DNA of 64,000 nucleotides from Fimbriimonadaceae bacterium (GCA_026129685.1 JAHCHO010000002.1:434001-498000); one strand, 5' to 3'. Shown: positions 35,488 through 44,550, counted from the stretch's first letter. Numbers and translations are program-made. Notes: generated from the letters alone by a model not told the origin.

Positions 35488-37161
35488 ATGATCGGCGCGG
35501 TTTCGGCCCTCTTCGCCCTCGCCCTCGTCGCCCCCGCCCAAAACCCCATGATCGCCTTCATCGAACGCTTTTCGTCGGACTACGCGGACCTCACCCGGTT
35601 TTACTCCCTCGACCTTTCCATGGCCCGCCGGGACCGGTTGGAACGGTTTCTGACCGAGTCGGAAAGACGGCTGGCGGAGGTTCGCGAGGCGGACTTGCCC
35701 TTCGACGGGCGGATTGACCGCCGACTCATGGCGAACCACCTGAGCACGTTGCGTTCGGCGCTCGCCCTGAAAGCGAGAAAGCTCTCCGAAACCGCACGAG
35801 CCACCCCCTTTCGGGATCGCATTCTGAACCTGGAGGAGGCGCGATGGCGCGTGGAGCCGCTCGACCCCAAACTCGCGGCCGACGAACTCGACGGAATTCG
35901 GAAGGAGGTCGGCGAGGTCCGAGCGGAGCTTCAGGCGGGCATCGACGGCAAGCCGGACGGTCTCAAACTCGACCGCGTGGTGGCGAACCGCGCGCGCCAA
36001 GAAGTGGAGTCTCTGCGCCGGACTCTCGAAACGTGGTTCAAGCACTACGACGGCTACAAGCCAGTGTTCGGGTGGTGGACCCGTGCTCCCTACAAGCAGG
36101 CGGACGAATCGCTAAGGGATTTCGCGAAGTATCTAAAGGAGTCCGTCCTCGGCATCAAGGAAGGCGACGAGGAACCGCTGATCGGATCGCCCATTGGTCG
36201 AGAGGCGCTGGTCGACGACATGCGCCACGAGATGTTGCCGTGGTCGCCGGAGGATCTGCTGAAGATCGCGGAGCGAGAGTTCGCCTGGTGCGAGGCCGAA
36301 TGGAAGCGGGCGGCGCGCGACATGGGATTGGGCGACGACCGGCGGGCGGCGCTGGAGCGGGTCAAAGCGGACTACGTGCCCCCCGGCGAACAGGACGACC
36401 TGGCGGCGGCCTTGGCGCGGGAGGCGATTCAGTTTCTCAAAGAGCGCGACCTCGTGACCATCGATCCGCTCTGCGAGGAGACCTGGCGCGTGGACATGAT
36501 CCCGGAAAAGGACCAGAAGCTCTGGCCGTTCCAGTTTTACGGCGGGCAACGGGTGGCGGTCTCGTACCCCCTGGACACGATGGACCACGAGACCAAGATG
36601 ATGAGCCTTCGCGGGAACAACCGGCACTTCACGCGTTGCACCATCCAGCACGAGTTGATTCCCGGGCACCACCTTCAGGGGTTCATGGCGAAGCGATTTC
36701 GGCCCTATCGGGATGTGTTCTCCACGCCGTTCTTCATCGAAGGATGGGCGTTGCACTGGGAGATGCTGTTGTGGGACCTTGGCTTCCCACAGACCCCGGA
36801 GGACCGCATCGGATTCCTGTTCTGGCGCACCCACCGGTGCGCCCGGATCATCGTTTCGCTGAAGTACCACCTGGGCGAGATGACCCCGGAGCAAATGATC
36901 GCGTTCCTCGTTGAGCGGGTCGGCCATGAGCGGTGGACGGCGACCTCGGAGGTCCGAAGGTACATTGGCGACATGTACAGCCCCCTCTACCAGGCGGCCT
37001 ATATGATCGGCGGTCTGCAGCTTCGCGAGTTGCACACGGAGCTGGTCGGTGCCGGAAAGATGACGAACCGCGCGTTCCACGACGCAGTGCTGAGGGAGGG
37101 TTCCATCCCGATGGCGATGCTTGGGGCGGCGCTTCGGGGGAGGATGCCGTCAAGCGACTAG
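35488..37161 (+). CDS. DUF885 family exported metallopeptidase-like protein
   Basis: 557 residues with a signal peptide (MIGAVSALFALALVAPAQ) and the DUF885 pattern. A zinc-binding HELIPGHHLQ is followed by FIEGWALHWEMLLWD, both characteristic. Family members act as peptidases or are uncharacterised. The CACACT element nine bases before the ATG fits a short-leader promoter. The neighbouring gene encodes a lipoprotein. Confidence 0.85.
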   Translation: MIGAVSALFALALVAPAQNPMIAFIERFSSDYADLTRFYSLDLSMARRDRLERFLTESERRLAEVREADLPFDGRIDRRLMANHLSTLRSALALKARKLSETARATPFRDRILNLEEARWRVEPLDPKLAADELDGIRKEVGEVRAELQAGIDGKPDGLKLDRVVANRARQEVESLRRTLETWFKHYDGYKPVFGWWTRAPYKQADESLRDFAKYLKESVLGIKEGDEEPLIGSPIGREALVDDMRHEMLPWSPEDLLKIAEREFAWCEAEWKRAARDMGLGDDRRAALERVKADYVPPGEQDDLAAALAREAIQFLKERDLVTIDPLCEETWRVDMIPEKDQKLWPFQFYGGQRVAVSYPLDTMDHETKMMSLRGNNRHFTRCTIQHELIPGHHLQGFMAKRFRPYRDVFSTPFFIEGWALHWEMLLWDLGFPQTPEDRIGFLFWRTHRCARIIVSLKYHLGEMTPEQMIAFLVERVGHERWTATSEVRRYIGDMYSPLYQAAYMIGGLQLRELHTELVGAGKMTNRAFHDAVLREGSIPMAMLGAALRGRMPSSD

Positions 37162-37220
37162 AGAGCTCGACGCGATTCCGCCGATACTGACGGTTGGCGG
37201 TACCATTGGCACCGACGGGT

Positions 37221-37685
37221 ATGCGTATGAAATCAGGTTCGGCTCCGGTTCTCGCGGCTTTGTTCGCGACCGTGTTCCTTGGCGGCTGTTACCATGACGA
37301 CGACTGGAACCTCAAGGCCCAGATCACTCCCATCGAGTCCCGCCTCGCGGAGGTCAACCGGGACGGCCAGACCTACCTGTACGCAGTGGCCAGTTGGAAG
37401 AACGAGGGGCCACGCCCGATCGGCGAGATTTGGGGTCGTTATCGGATCAGCGGATCGAAGAAGACCGGGGCCAGCCAGGCTCCGGACAAGCCGCTGTTGC
37501 GCGTCGAGCCCTCGATCCCGGAGGACGGTCGATTCGACCCGACCGACCCGGCCACCCAAGGGGTCGAGATCGGGCGGAAAGAGGACGTCTTCAAGGAATA
37601 CGGCGACAACCTGAAGGTCGAGTTCTTCTTCGACAACGCGATGGAAAGGTGGACCCCAGACCGCAAACCTGGGAAAAAGCCCTAA
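37221..37685 (+). CDS. Lipoprotein of unknown function
   Basis: 154 residues with a lipoprotein signal (VLAALFATVFLGGCYHDD, lipobox LGG|C). The mature part includes DGQTYLYAVASWKNEGPRP and KVEFFFDNAMERW, a possible small beta-sandwich, and has no known family. The start could be 37221 or 37227. It is the last gene before a 380-base non-coding stretch. Confidence 0.65.
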   Translation: MRMKSGSAPVLAALFATVFLGGCYHDDDWNLKAQITPIESRLAEVNRDGQTYLYAVASWKNEGPRPIGEIWGRYRISGSKKTGASQAPDKPLLRVEPSIPEDGRFDPTDPATQGVEIGRKEDVFKEYGDNLKVEFFFDNAMERWTPDRKPGKKP

Positions 37686-38065
37686 ACCCTGATTGCCGAC
37701 AAGTGGGGTCCGGCGGCCCTGGGGTAAGGGCCGACCGGACTGTGTGGTAGGGGTTGTCTGAGGCTAGAAAAGCCGATTCCGGCGCACGCCCTCTGACCGG
37801 TAGTCACCCCGAGGGGACGCCACAGGCCGGTTCCAGAAGACGAACCCCGCCTTGCCGACCGCTACGCGATAGGCGGGCGGGGATAGCGCAGACTCCTTTC
37901 AATTAACCAGAATGTCCGACGGTCTTGGCAGATGACCGAAGCGATTCCGCCGCGTTCGCCGATAACCGTTTAGTCTGGCCCGACGACGCAAAGGTTCCCA
38001 GTTTCCGCAATAAGGCCCTGCGGGCGAAGGCCACCCGCAGGTTCAAGCCGCGGCGGGACTTGGCG
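37686..38065. other. Gene-free, strongly structured region; candidate non-coding RNA
   Basis: No protein-like frame is seen here. Strong complementary stems are present. GTCCGG and CCGGAC enclose CGGCCCT and AGGGCCG (near 37708-37740), itself enclosed by GACAA and TTGTC. GGCTAGAAAAGCC at 37762-37774 is a hairpin, followed by CCCCGAGGGG (near 37807). CCCCGCC later pairs with GGCGGGCGGGG. It lies between convergent genes, so it is not a leader of either. I looked for RNase P, tmRNA, 6S, SRP and common riboswitch consensus boxes and found none. Coding strand is not known. Confidence 0.45.
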
Positions 38066-38773
38066 TCAGCCCGCGTCCTGGAACTTGAAGGGTTTCCCGA
38101 GCATCGCTTGCCAGCGTTTCTTCTGGTCGGCGGTGAGGACGGCGAGCACCTTGTCGCCCGCCTTCTTCATCATCGTTCGCATCTCCTCGCGGGACGGCAT
38201 CTTGGGCGGCTCGCCTTCTTTCGGGGGCGAGGCGGGGCGGAGGCTCTGGAGCCCCTCGAAGACCTTCTTGCGTTGCGCCTCGGTCACGCCGAGTTTCTCG
38301 GCGATATCGGGGCGCAGTACGGACATCGGTCCGGCACGCTGGAGCCCGAGTTCCTGGAGACGCGCCGACTGGGGCTTCGTCAGGATCGCGTCAACCTTCT
38401 TCTGATAGTCCTGAAAGGCCGCCATCGGGCCGGCGGCGCCACCCGGACCACCCGGGCCGCCGCCCATCGGGGGTTCGCCGCGACGTCCACCTTGTCCTCC
38501 GGGGCCACCGGGTCTACCGGGGCCACCCATCATCCCACCCGGGGGCGCGAGCTTCTTCAGCTTGGCCACCTGGTCGGCGCTCAGCGCGAGTTCCTTCTGG
38601 ACGTCGGCCCGCATCAGCAGGAAAGGGCCGCCCATCATTCCCATCCCTCCGGCCATCCGCGGGCCCTGGCCGGGACCGCCGCCGGGCGGGGGGCCACCGG
38701 GTTGCGCGAGGGCCGTCACCGCCGCCATCGCCGCCATCATCGTCGCGAGCGTCTTCCAACTGATCTGGGTCAT
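38066..38773 (-). CDS. Spy/CpxP-like periplasmic protein, Gly/Pro/Met-rich
   Basis: 235 residues with a signal peptide (TMMAAMAAVTALAQP) and Gly/Pro/Met-rich low-complexity repeats (PPGGGPGQGPRMAGGMGMMGG). LTADQKKRWQAMLG and LALSADQVAKLKKL resemble the LTxxQ helices of Spy/CpxP, so it may be a periplasmic chaperone or metal-stress protein. GGAGG lies five bases before the ATG, a clear Shine-Dalgarno. The C-terminus abuts the structured non-coding region. Confidence 0.6.
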   Translation of the reverse strand: MTQISWKTLATMMAAMAAVTALAQPGGPPPGGGPGQGPRMAGGMGMMGGPFLLMRADVQKELALSADQVAKLKKLAPPGGMMGGPGRPGGPGGQGGRRGEPPMGGGPGGPGGAAGPMAAFQDYQKKVDAILTKPQSARLQELGLQRAGPMSVLRPDIAEKLGVTEAQRKKVFEGLQSLRPASPPKEGEPPKMPSREEMRTMMKKAGDKVLAVLTADQKKRWQAMLGKPFKFQDAG

Positions 38774-38899
38774 CGTAGCCTCCGAGCGGCCCGGAACTCT
38801 GCCGCCATCGTTCTTTGACTTTAGCGGGATCGGATGAGGAAATCGTTTGGACGATGCATGGTCCCAGGACTTGCTGCCGGAACGCGCAAGACTGCCCCC

Positions 38900-39223
38900 A
38901 TGAACCACCGGTACGTTGCCGACCTACTCAACGAGATCACGATCCCCGAACACGGGATCACAAGCCGCGCCCTCTACTCGGACGAACACACCCGGGCGGT
39001 GATCTTCGGCTTCGACCAGGGGGAGGAACTCTCGGAACACACCGCTTCGATGGACGCCATTCTTCACGTCCTCCAAGGGGAAGCGACCCTGACGCTGGGA
39101 GGCGAGACGCGCGAGGCCAAGGCGGGCTCCTGGGTCCACATGGAGGCGAACCTGCCCCACAGCGTGGTCGCCAAGACTCCGCTCGTGATCCTCCTCACCC
39201 TTCTGAAGACGACGAAGAGCTGA
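38900..39223 (+). CDS. Cupin-domain protein
   Basis: 107 residues of one conserved beta-barrel cupin: GEELSEHTASMDAILHVLQG (motif 1-like) and WVHMEANLPHSVVAK (motif 2-like). Metal-binding His residues appear partly conserved. Such small cupins bind a metabolite or metal, or are minor enzymes. It precedes the RecQ-like gene by 41 bases on the same strand but has no evident functional link to it. Confidence 0.82.
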   Translation: MNHRYVADLLNEITIPEHGITSRALYSDEHTRAVIFGFDQGEELSEHTASMDAILHVLQGEATLTLGGETREAKAGSWVHMEANLPHSVVAKTPLVILLTLLKTTKS

Positions 39224-39264
39224 TCGGCAGGAATTCCGCCCCAACTCCCGAACACAGGTCGATC

Positions 39265-41328
39265 ATGGACTGGGAGGTCCGACTTCGTGCGGCGCTGGAA
39301 CAGGGCGTGGGCCCGGGCGCCGTGTGGCGCGAAGGTCAACTGGAAGCGATCCTCGCCGCCGTCGAACCGGGTGGCCGAACGCTCGTCGTGCAACGCACGG
39401 GTTGGGGCAAGAGCCTCGTGTACTTCGTCGCCACCCGGCTCCTCCGCGACGTCGGGTGCGGGCCGACGATCTTGGTCAGTCCCCTCCTGGCCCTCATGCG
39501 CAACCAGAGGGACACGGCAGCACGGCTGAAGCTGCGCGCCGTCTCGATCGACTCGACGAATCGCGACGAATGGGCGTCGCTCGAACACGAACTCGACGAG
39601 GACCGGGTCGACATCCTGCTCGTCTCGCCGGAGCGGCTGGGCAACCCGGACTTCGCGAAACGGACGCTACCGATGCTCGAACGACGATGCCGACTCCTCG
39701 TGATCGACGAGGCGCACTGCATCAGCGACTGGGGCCACGACTTCCGACCCGACTACCGTCGCATTCTCGACACGGTTCGGCGACTGCCCGTCGACGGCTC
39801 GGTCCTCGGCACCACGGCGACGGCGAACGACCGAGTTATCGCCGACGTGCGGCACCAACTCGGTGCGAACCTGACGGTCCTGAGAGGACCGCTGATGCGC
39901 GAGTCGCTCCGGCTACGGGTGGTGTCGCTGGCAGACCAGGCGGAGCGCTACGCCTTCGTCGCGAAGTTCCTCCCGAAGTTGCCTGGGAGCGGGCTCGTTT
40001 ACACCCTCACGGTGAACGACGCGCGGAGACTGGCGCAGTGGCTTCGCGACAACGGCATCGATGCACGGAGCTACCACGCGGACCTCCCCCATGAGGAACG
40101 CGTCGCCCTTGAAGATGCCTTCCAGCGCAACGAGGTCAAGGCGCTTTGCGCGACGACCGCCCTCGGCATGGGGTACGACAAGGCGGACGTCGGCTTCGTC
40201 GTTCACTTCCAGCGCCCGGGTTCGGTGATCGCGTACTACCAGCAGATCGGGCGGGCGGGACGAGCGCTGGAACGGGCGGAGGTCGTCCTTCTCGAGGGCT
40301 CGGAAGACGACGAGATCAACACCTACTTCATCGAGAGCGCGTTTCCGGACGAGTCGGTGTTCGAGGCCGTTCGGTCGGCCGTTCGCGGGCGCGAATCGAT
40401 GTCGCTCGACGAGTGCGTCGCGGCAACGAACGCAAGCCGTGGGCAGGTGGACAAGGCGCTGAAGCTGATGGAAGTGAGCGGGGCGCTGGTGCGCGACGGT
40501 ACTCGGTACCGCCTTGGCGCCGTCGACTGGCACTACGGGGTCCTCCGATCGGCGGAGGTGATCGCGGCGCGGCGTCGGGAACTGGAGCAGATGCGGGAGT
40601 ACGCGCGGACGACCGGATGCCGGATGGAGTTTCTGGCGCGCGCCCTCGACGACCCCGATCCGCACGTCTGCGGGAAGTGCGACCGGTGCGCCCACCTGCC
40701 TTTGCCGACCATACCGCGCGAACTGGTCCTTTCGGCGATGCGGGCGCTGCGGCGACACGCCCACACGATTCGGCCCCGGTTGCAGTTTCCGCCGGGAGCG
40801 TTCGGGGTGGGACGCACGAAGATACCGGCCGGCCTCGTGCTGGAACCCGGCATCGCCCTCAGCGTGTACGGGGATGCCGGATGGGGCAAGTTGGTGCGGA
40901 TCGGCAAGTACGAGACCGGACGGTACCCGGACGAGTTGCTGGCACCGTGCGTCGAGGCGATCGCGGGGTTGCCGAACCCGATCGAGTGGCTGACGTGGAT
41001 TCCCAGCCTCCGCCATCCGAACCTGGTCGGGGGATTCGCCGAAAGACTCGCGAAGGCGCTCGGGGTTCCGGGCCATGCCTGCGTCGCCAAGCAGAAGGTC
41101 ACCCCGGAGCAGAAAGAGATGCGAAACTCGACCCGACAGTTTTTGAACGCCTGGGAGGCGTTCGAGGTCGACGAAACCCGGGTCCTGCCCGGCGCGTGCC
41201 TCTTGCTCGACGACGTCGTGGATTCCGGTTGGACGCTGACGGCGGTCGGGACCCGGCTACGGAAGGCGGGCTCCGGCCCGGTGGTACCCTTCGCTCTCGC
41301 CAGCGCCCGCCCTCGTGACGACGCATGA
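39265..41328 (+). CDS. RecQ-like helicase with C-terminal phosphoribosyltransferase-like domain (PsyrT/RqlH type)
   Basis: 687 residues. Helicase part: Walker A QRTGWGKS (residues 43-50), DEAH box in VIDEAHCISDWGHDF, and RecQ motif VI QIGRAGRALE. A zinc-binding Cys cluster (C-x16-C-x2-C-x2-C, ending CGKCDRC) follows, then a winged region, then a C-terminal PRTase signature LLLDDVVDSGWTL. Canonical RecQ ends with an HRDC domain; this PRTase fusion is that of the PsyrT/RqlH proteins. In described pairs (PsyrTA, RqlHI) the helicase is toxic and is restrained by a DprA-like partner. That partner overlaps its stop here. Confidence 0.88.
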   Translation: MDWEVRLRAALEQGVGPGAVWREGQLEAILAAVEPGGRTLVVQRTGWGKSLVYFVATRLLRDVGCGPTILVSPLLALMRNQRDTAARLKLRAVSIDSTNRDEWASLEHELDEDRVDILLVSPERLGNPDFAKRTLPMLERRCRLLVIDEAHCISDWGHDFRPDYRRILDTVRRLPVDGSVLGTTATANDRVIADVRHQLGANLTVLRGPLMRESLRLRVVSLADQAERYAFVAKFLPKLPGSGLVYTLTVNDARRLAQWLRDNGIDARSYHADLPHEERVALEDAFQRNEVKALCATTALGMGYDKADVGFVVHFQRPGSVIAYYQQIGRAGRALERAEVVLLEGSEDDEINTYFIESAFPDESVFEAVRSAVRGRESMSLDECVAATNASRGQVDKALKLMEVSGALVRDGTRYRLGAVDWHYGVLRSAEVIAARRRELEQMREYARTTGCRMEFLARALDDPDPHVCGKCDRCAHLPLPTIPRELVLSAMRALRRHAHTIRPRLQFPPGAFGVGRTKIPAGLVLEPGIALSVYGDAGWGKLVRIGKYETGRYPDELLAPCVEAIAGLPNPIEWLTWIPSLRHPNLVGGFAERLAKALGVPGHACVAKQKVTPEQKEMRNSTRQFLNAWEAFEVDETRVLPGACLLLDDVVDSGWTLTAVGTRLRKAGSGPVVPFALASARPRDDA

Positions 41329-42230
41329 AGACCCTGTTGATCGCCGCCCTGACTTCGCACCTTGTCGCCGACGCACCCCCTTTGTCCGCCAAGGTCTGGC
41401 GCGCCCTGGAGCCTCTCGTCGAGGCGGGCGAACCGGTGGAAGCACTGCTCGAGTACGCGAACACCCACCTCGGAGAGCCGGAGGACGGGCCCGTCTCGGT
41501 ACGTTTGGGAAACGCGACCGCCTACGCCGACGCTCTGGAGGTCCTCGCGGAGCAAGGGGTTACGGCGCTGATCCGTTCGGACGCAGACTATCCCATTCGT
41601 TTGGTCGATCGGCTCGGCCCGAAGGCCCCGCCCTTACTGTTCGCGGGCGGATCCTTGTCCCTTCTTCGGGGCGACGGGGTCGGCATCGTGGGATCACGGG
41701 ACGTGGACGAAGGCGGCTCGGATTTCGCCGCCCAAGTGGCGCGCACGGTGGCGGCCCGGGGGGCCTCGGTGATCTCCGGAGGCGCGAGGGGGGTGGACAG
41801 CGTCGCGATGCGGGCGGCCCTCGAGGCGGGCGGGTCCGTGGTTGCCTACATGGCGGATTCGATGGGAAAGGGGTTGCGATCGCCAACGATGCGCGACGCC
41901 CTCGAGGAGGGTCGCCTTTGCCTTACTTCCCCGTTTTCGCCGTCGGCCGGATTCAGCGTCGGGAACGCGATGGGCCGAAACAAGCTGATTTACGCGCACG
42001 GGCTCGCCACCGTGGTCGTCGCCTCGGCGGAAGGGGAGGGAGGAACGTGGGCAGGCGCGATCGAGGCGGTCCAACTCGGGCTGACGCCGGTGCTGGTTCG
42101 CGAGGCCGACGAGGTGCCGCCTGGGAACCGTGCCCTTCTCCGCAAAGGGTGCCACGGGTTGCGCGAGGCCGAAGACCTCTGGGCGGCCATCGAGCGGCAT
42201 CGGCCCGAGCAAGCGTCTCTCTTTGAGTGA
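41325..42230 (+). CDS. DprA/Smf-family protein (PsyrA/RqlI-like partner)
   Basis: 301 residues of DprA-type Rossmann fold: GIVGSRDVDEGG, VISGGARGVDSVAMRAALEAG and ATVVVASAEGEGG. Ordinary DprA binds ssDNA and loads RecA. Its ATG overlaps the TGA of the RecQ-PRTase gene by four bases, and the two must be made together. By analogy with RqlI and PsyrA it should restrain the helicase. It is followed by a Phd-like antitoxin, also with a four-base overlap. Confidence 0.85.
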   Translation: MKTLLIAALTSHLVADAPPLSAKVWRALEPLVEAGEPVEALLEYANTHLGEPEDGPVSVRLGNATAYADALEVLAEQGVTALIRSDADYPIRLVDRLGPKAPPLLFAGGSLSLLRGDGVGIVGSRDVDEGGSDFAAQVARTVAARGASVISGGARGVDSVAMRAALEAGGSVVAYMADSMGKGLRSPTMRDALEEGRLCLTSPFSPSAGFSVGNAMGRNKLIYAHGLATVVVASAEGEGGTWAGAIEAVQLGLTPVLVREADEVPPGNRALLRKGCHGLREAEDLWAAIERHRPEQASLFE

Positions 42231-42481
42231 ACTCCATGCGAAGCCTCTCCGCGACCGACTTCCGCCGCCGCTACTCAGCCGTCCTGAACGGCGTGGCGGA
42301 CGGCGAGCCCGTCGTAACCGAGCGACGGGGACGTCCGGTGGCGATGCTGTCCCCTGTGCGTCCCGAACCCGATCGCCCCACGGTCGCCGAAGTCGTCACC
42401 GGTTTGCGGGTGTTGCGAGAGGGATATTCGCTCGGGGGTCTTCGGGAGAAGGACCTGATCGAGGAAGGGCGCAAGTACTAG
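42227..42481 (+). CDS. Phd/YefM-like antitoxin, without an adjacent toxin
   Basis: 84 residues. [20 protein letters not shown] then [16 protein letters not shown] is the Phd/YefM DNA-binding pattern; the C-terminal tail ([13 protein letters not shown]) is the likely toxin-binding part. A GTG at 42227 overlaps the dprA-like TGA (GTGA) and keeps the operon coupled; ATG 42236 is the alternative. No PIN or RelE toxin follows; araA begins 67 bases on. It could regulate the RecQ/DprA operon or be an orphan. Confidence 0.7.
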   Translation: MNSMRSLSATDFRRRYSAVLNGVADGEPVVTERRGRPVAMLSPVRPEPDRPTVAEVVTGLRVLREGYSLGGLREKDLIEEGRKY

Positions 42482-42548
42482 GTCCGCTTTCGCCAACGAG
42501 CAAGGTCGGGCCGGGTCGGTGGGTCCGAGGTTGGGACAAGATAGGGCT

Positions 42549-44060
42549 ATGGCTATGAAGCAGGCCGAGGTTTGGTTCGTCACCGGAAGTCAGACGTTGT
42601 ACGGGGAGGAGACCCTTCGTCAGGTCGCGGAGAACGCGCGGGCGGTCGCCGGAGCGCTCGATTCGTCGTCGGCGATCCCGACGCCGGTGGTTTTCAAGCC
42701 CGTGCTCATCGATCCGGAGGCGGTCCAGAGGATGTGCCAGGAGGCGAACGCCGACCCGAACTGCGTCGGCCTCGTGCTCTGGATGCACACGTTTTCGCCG
42801 GCGAAGATGTGGATCGGGGGGTTGTCGGCGCTGCGGAAGCCGTTCCTTCATCTGCACACCCAGTTCAATCGCGACTTGCCGTGGGGCACGATCGACATGG
42901 ATTTCATGAACCTCAACCAGGCCGCCCACGGCGACCGGGAGGCGGGGTTCCTGCACACCCGGCTGAGGCTGCCCCGCAAGGTAGTGGTCGGACACTGGAG
43001 CGACCCGGAGGTTCAAGAGCGGATCGGGGCGTGGGCGAGGGTGGCTCGCGCTTGGCAGGATATGCGGACGGCGCGGTTCTGCCGGTTCGGCGACAACATG
43101 CGGGAGGTCGCGGTCACCGAGGGCGACAAGGTCGCGGCGCAGGCTCGGTTCGGGTTTTCGGTCAACGGCTACGGGGTGGGCGACCTGGTCGCCCGGGTGA
43201 ACGCGGTGTCGGACGCCGAGATCGGGGCTTTGTGCCAAGAGTACGAAGACGCCTACGACGTGGCGCCGGAACTGCGGAAGGGCGGCGCGCGGCACGAGTC
43301 TTTGCGCGAGGGAGCGCGGATCGAGTTGGGGATGCGCGCGTTCTTGGCGGAAGGCGGCTTCCGGGGGTTCACCACGACGTTCGAGGACCTGCACGGATTG
43401 CGGCAGCTTCCCGGTTTGGCGGTTCAGCGGCTGATGGCGGACGGTTACGGGTTCGGCGCGGAGGGCGACTGGAAGACGGCGGCGCTGTTGCGGTTCATGA
43501 AGGTCGTCGCGGACGGGTTGCCGGGCGGCACCTCGTTTATGGAGGACTACACCTACCACCTCGACCCGACCCGGCCCCAGGTCCTCGGCGCGCACATGCT
43601 GGAGATCTGCCCCAGCATCGCGGCGGGCAAGCCTCGCCTCGAGTGCCATCCCTTGGGCATCGGCGGCAAGGAGGACCCGGTTCGGCTCGTGTTCGACGCC
43701 CCCGCCGGCCCCGCCCTGAACGCCTCGCTCGTGGACCTCGGGAACCGGTTCCGGCTGATCGTGAACGAAGTGGACGCCGTCGCCGCGCCGGAGCCCCTGC
43801 CCAAACTCCCCGTCGCGCGAGCTTTGTGGGAGTGCCGGCCCAGCTTCAAGACGGCCTGCGCGGCCTGGATCCATGCGGGCGGCGCCCACCATACGGGGTA
43901 CAGCTATGCGGTGACGACGGAGCACCTGCGCGACTTCGCGGAGATGGCGGGCGTCGAGGTGGTCTTGATCGACGCGGAAACCCGGCTGGAGGCGTTCCGG
44001 GACGCGTTGCGCTGGAACGAGGTGGCCTACCATCTCGGCGTCGGACTCGGTCGTTCATAG
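42549..44060 (+). CDS. araA: L-arabinose isomerase
   Basis: 503 residues. Begins [18 protein letters not shown] and carries [27 protein letters not shown], and [20 protein letters not shown] with the catalytic Glu and metal ligands of AraA. It converts L-arabinose to L-ribulose in the cytoplasm. Length is normal. No araB or araD is near. It is separate from xylA, so sugar use genes are scattered. Confidence 0.95.
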   Translation: MAMKQAEVWFVTGSQTLYGEETLRQVAENARAVAGALDSSSAIPTPVVFKPVLIDPEAVQRMCQEANADPNCVGLVLWMHTFSPAKMWIGGLSALRKPFLHLHTQFNRDLPWGTIDMDFMNLNQAAHGDREAGFLHTRLRLPRKVVVGHWSDPEVQERIGAWARVARAWQDMRTARFCRFGDNMREVAVTEGDKVAAQARFGFSVNGYGVGDLVARVNAVSDAEIGALCQEYEDAYDVAPELRKGGARHESLREGARIELGMRAFLAEGGFRGFTTTFEDLHGLRQLPGLAVQRLMADGYGFGAEGDWKTAALLRFMKVVADGLPGGTSFMEDYTYHLDPTRPQVLGAHMLEICPSIAAGKPRLECHPLGIGGKEDPVRLVFDAPAGPALNASLVDLGNRFRLIVNEVDAVAAPEPLPKLPVARALWECRPSFKTACAAWIHAGGAHHTGYSYAVTTEHLRDFAEMAGVEVVLIDAETRLEAFRDALRWNEVAYHLGVGLGRS

Positions 44061-44135
44061 GGCCGGTCGGAAGCGGTTCGGGCAGGATTGTGGTTTCCAC
44101 GGCGTTCACGGGATGACGCCACGCTCTCTGGGCGT

Positions 44136-44207
44136 TCCCGTCATTCCCGTCATCCTCGTGTTCTCGCCACACGCCTCTCACTCCCGTCATTCCCGTCATT
44201 CCCGTTA
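44136..44207. repeat. Tandem TCCCGTCAT 9-mer repeats
   Basis: Two runs, TCCCGTCATTCCCGTCAT at 44136-44153 and a longer run with three copies at 44182-44207. An inverted copy (CACGGGATGACG) lies at 44107-44118. Confidence 0.7.
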
Positions 44208-44354
44208 CTTCACGACCCCCTTGGCGTTCCGGGCACCAATTCGTTCCTTTTGACGGAGTCCGGGAAGAACGATGCGGCGGTTGGCGTGAAGGCCCTCGGT
44301 CGGTCGGACCCCCACCCTGTTGTATACGGGAACGGCGTTCGTCAACCGGTCCGA

Positions 44355-44470
44355 TCAGGGCCTACGGTCGAACCAGAGATTGCCGTAGACGATGGTACGG
44401 TTGCCGTTCTTGTCCAGGAGGCCGACGCCGAGGCGGACGCGGACGGTGACCGCGCCAGCTGGAGGAAGTC
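44355..44470 (-). pseudogene. C-terminal gene remnant
   Basis: The minus strand reads AVTVRVRLGVGLLDKNGNRT then IVYGNLWFDRRP and stop (44355-44357), a protein-like beta-rich C-terminus. Upstream the frame runs directly into the 30-base dispersed repeat at 44475, with no start. It looks like the tail of a gene cut away by repeat-associated rearrangement. Family not recognised. Confidence 0.4.
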
Positions 44471-44474
44471 TCCT

Positions 44475-44504
44475 CGGGATTCTTCGCTTCGATCAGAATG
44501 ACAG
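44475..44504. repeat. Dispersed 30-bp repeat, copy 1
   Basis: CGGGATTCTTCGCTTCGATC followed by AGAATGACAG. It contains the imperfect palindrome ATTCT...AGAAT. It belongs to the GAATGACAG/CTTCGCTTCG repeat family found in many bacterial genomes. Differs from copy 2 at one base. Confidence 0.8.
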
Positions 44505-44520
44505 GGTCGGGGATGTGCGC

Positions 44521-44550
44521 CGGGATTCTTCGCTTCGCTCAGAATGACAG
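44521..44550. repeat. Dispersed 30-bp repeat, copy 2
   Basis: Same element as 44475-44504 with C for A at one position. The stop codon of the kinase gene (44539-44541) lies inside it. Confidence 0.8.

Larger units (their letters stand above)
44061..44538. other. Repeat-rich 478-base gap with a gene remnant
   Basis: Between araA and the kinase gene. Contents are two runs of tandem TCCCGTCAT 9-mers (44136-44154 and 44182-44207) with one inverse copy at 44107-44120, a palindrome-containing stretch near 44320, a short protein-like remnant on the minus strand (44355-44470), and one to two 30-base dispersed-repeat copies. It has no intact gene. Confidence 0.7.

Noticed and set aside
37690-37925. 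RNase P RNA, tmRNA or 6S RNA
   Set aside because: Neither strand has the conserved boxes (GAGGAAAGTCC, tag-peptide ORF, or the 6S bubble pattern recognisable by eye). Left as an unclassified structured region.
39265-41328. Ordinary housekeeping RecQ
   Set aside because: No HRDC domain; instead a PRTase-like C-terminus and an overlapping DprA-like gene.
44136-44207. A short CRISPR-like array
   Set aside because: Units are contiguous 9-mers without spacers, and no cas genes are present.
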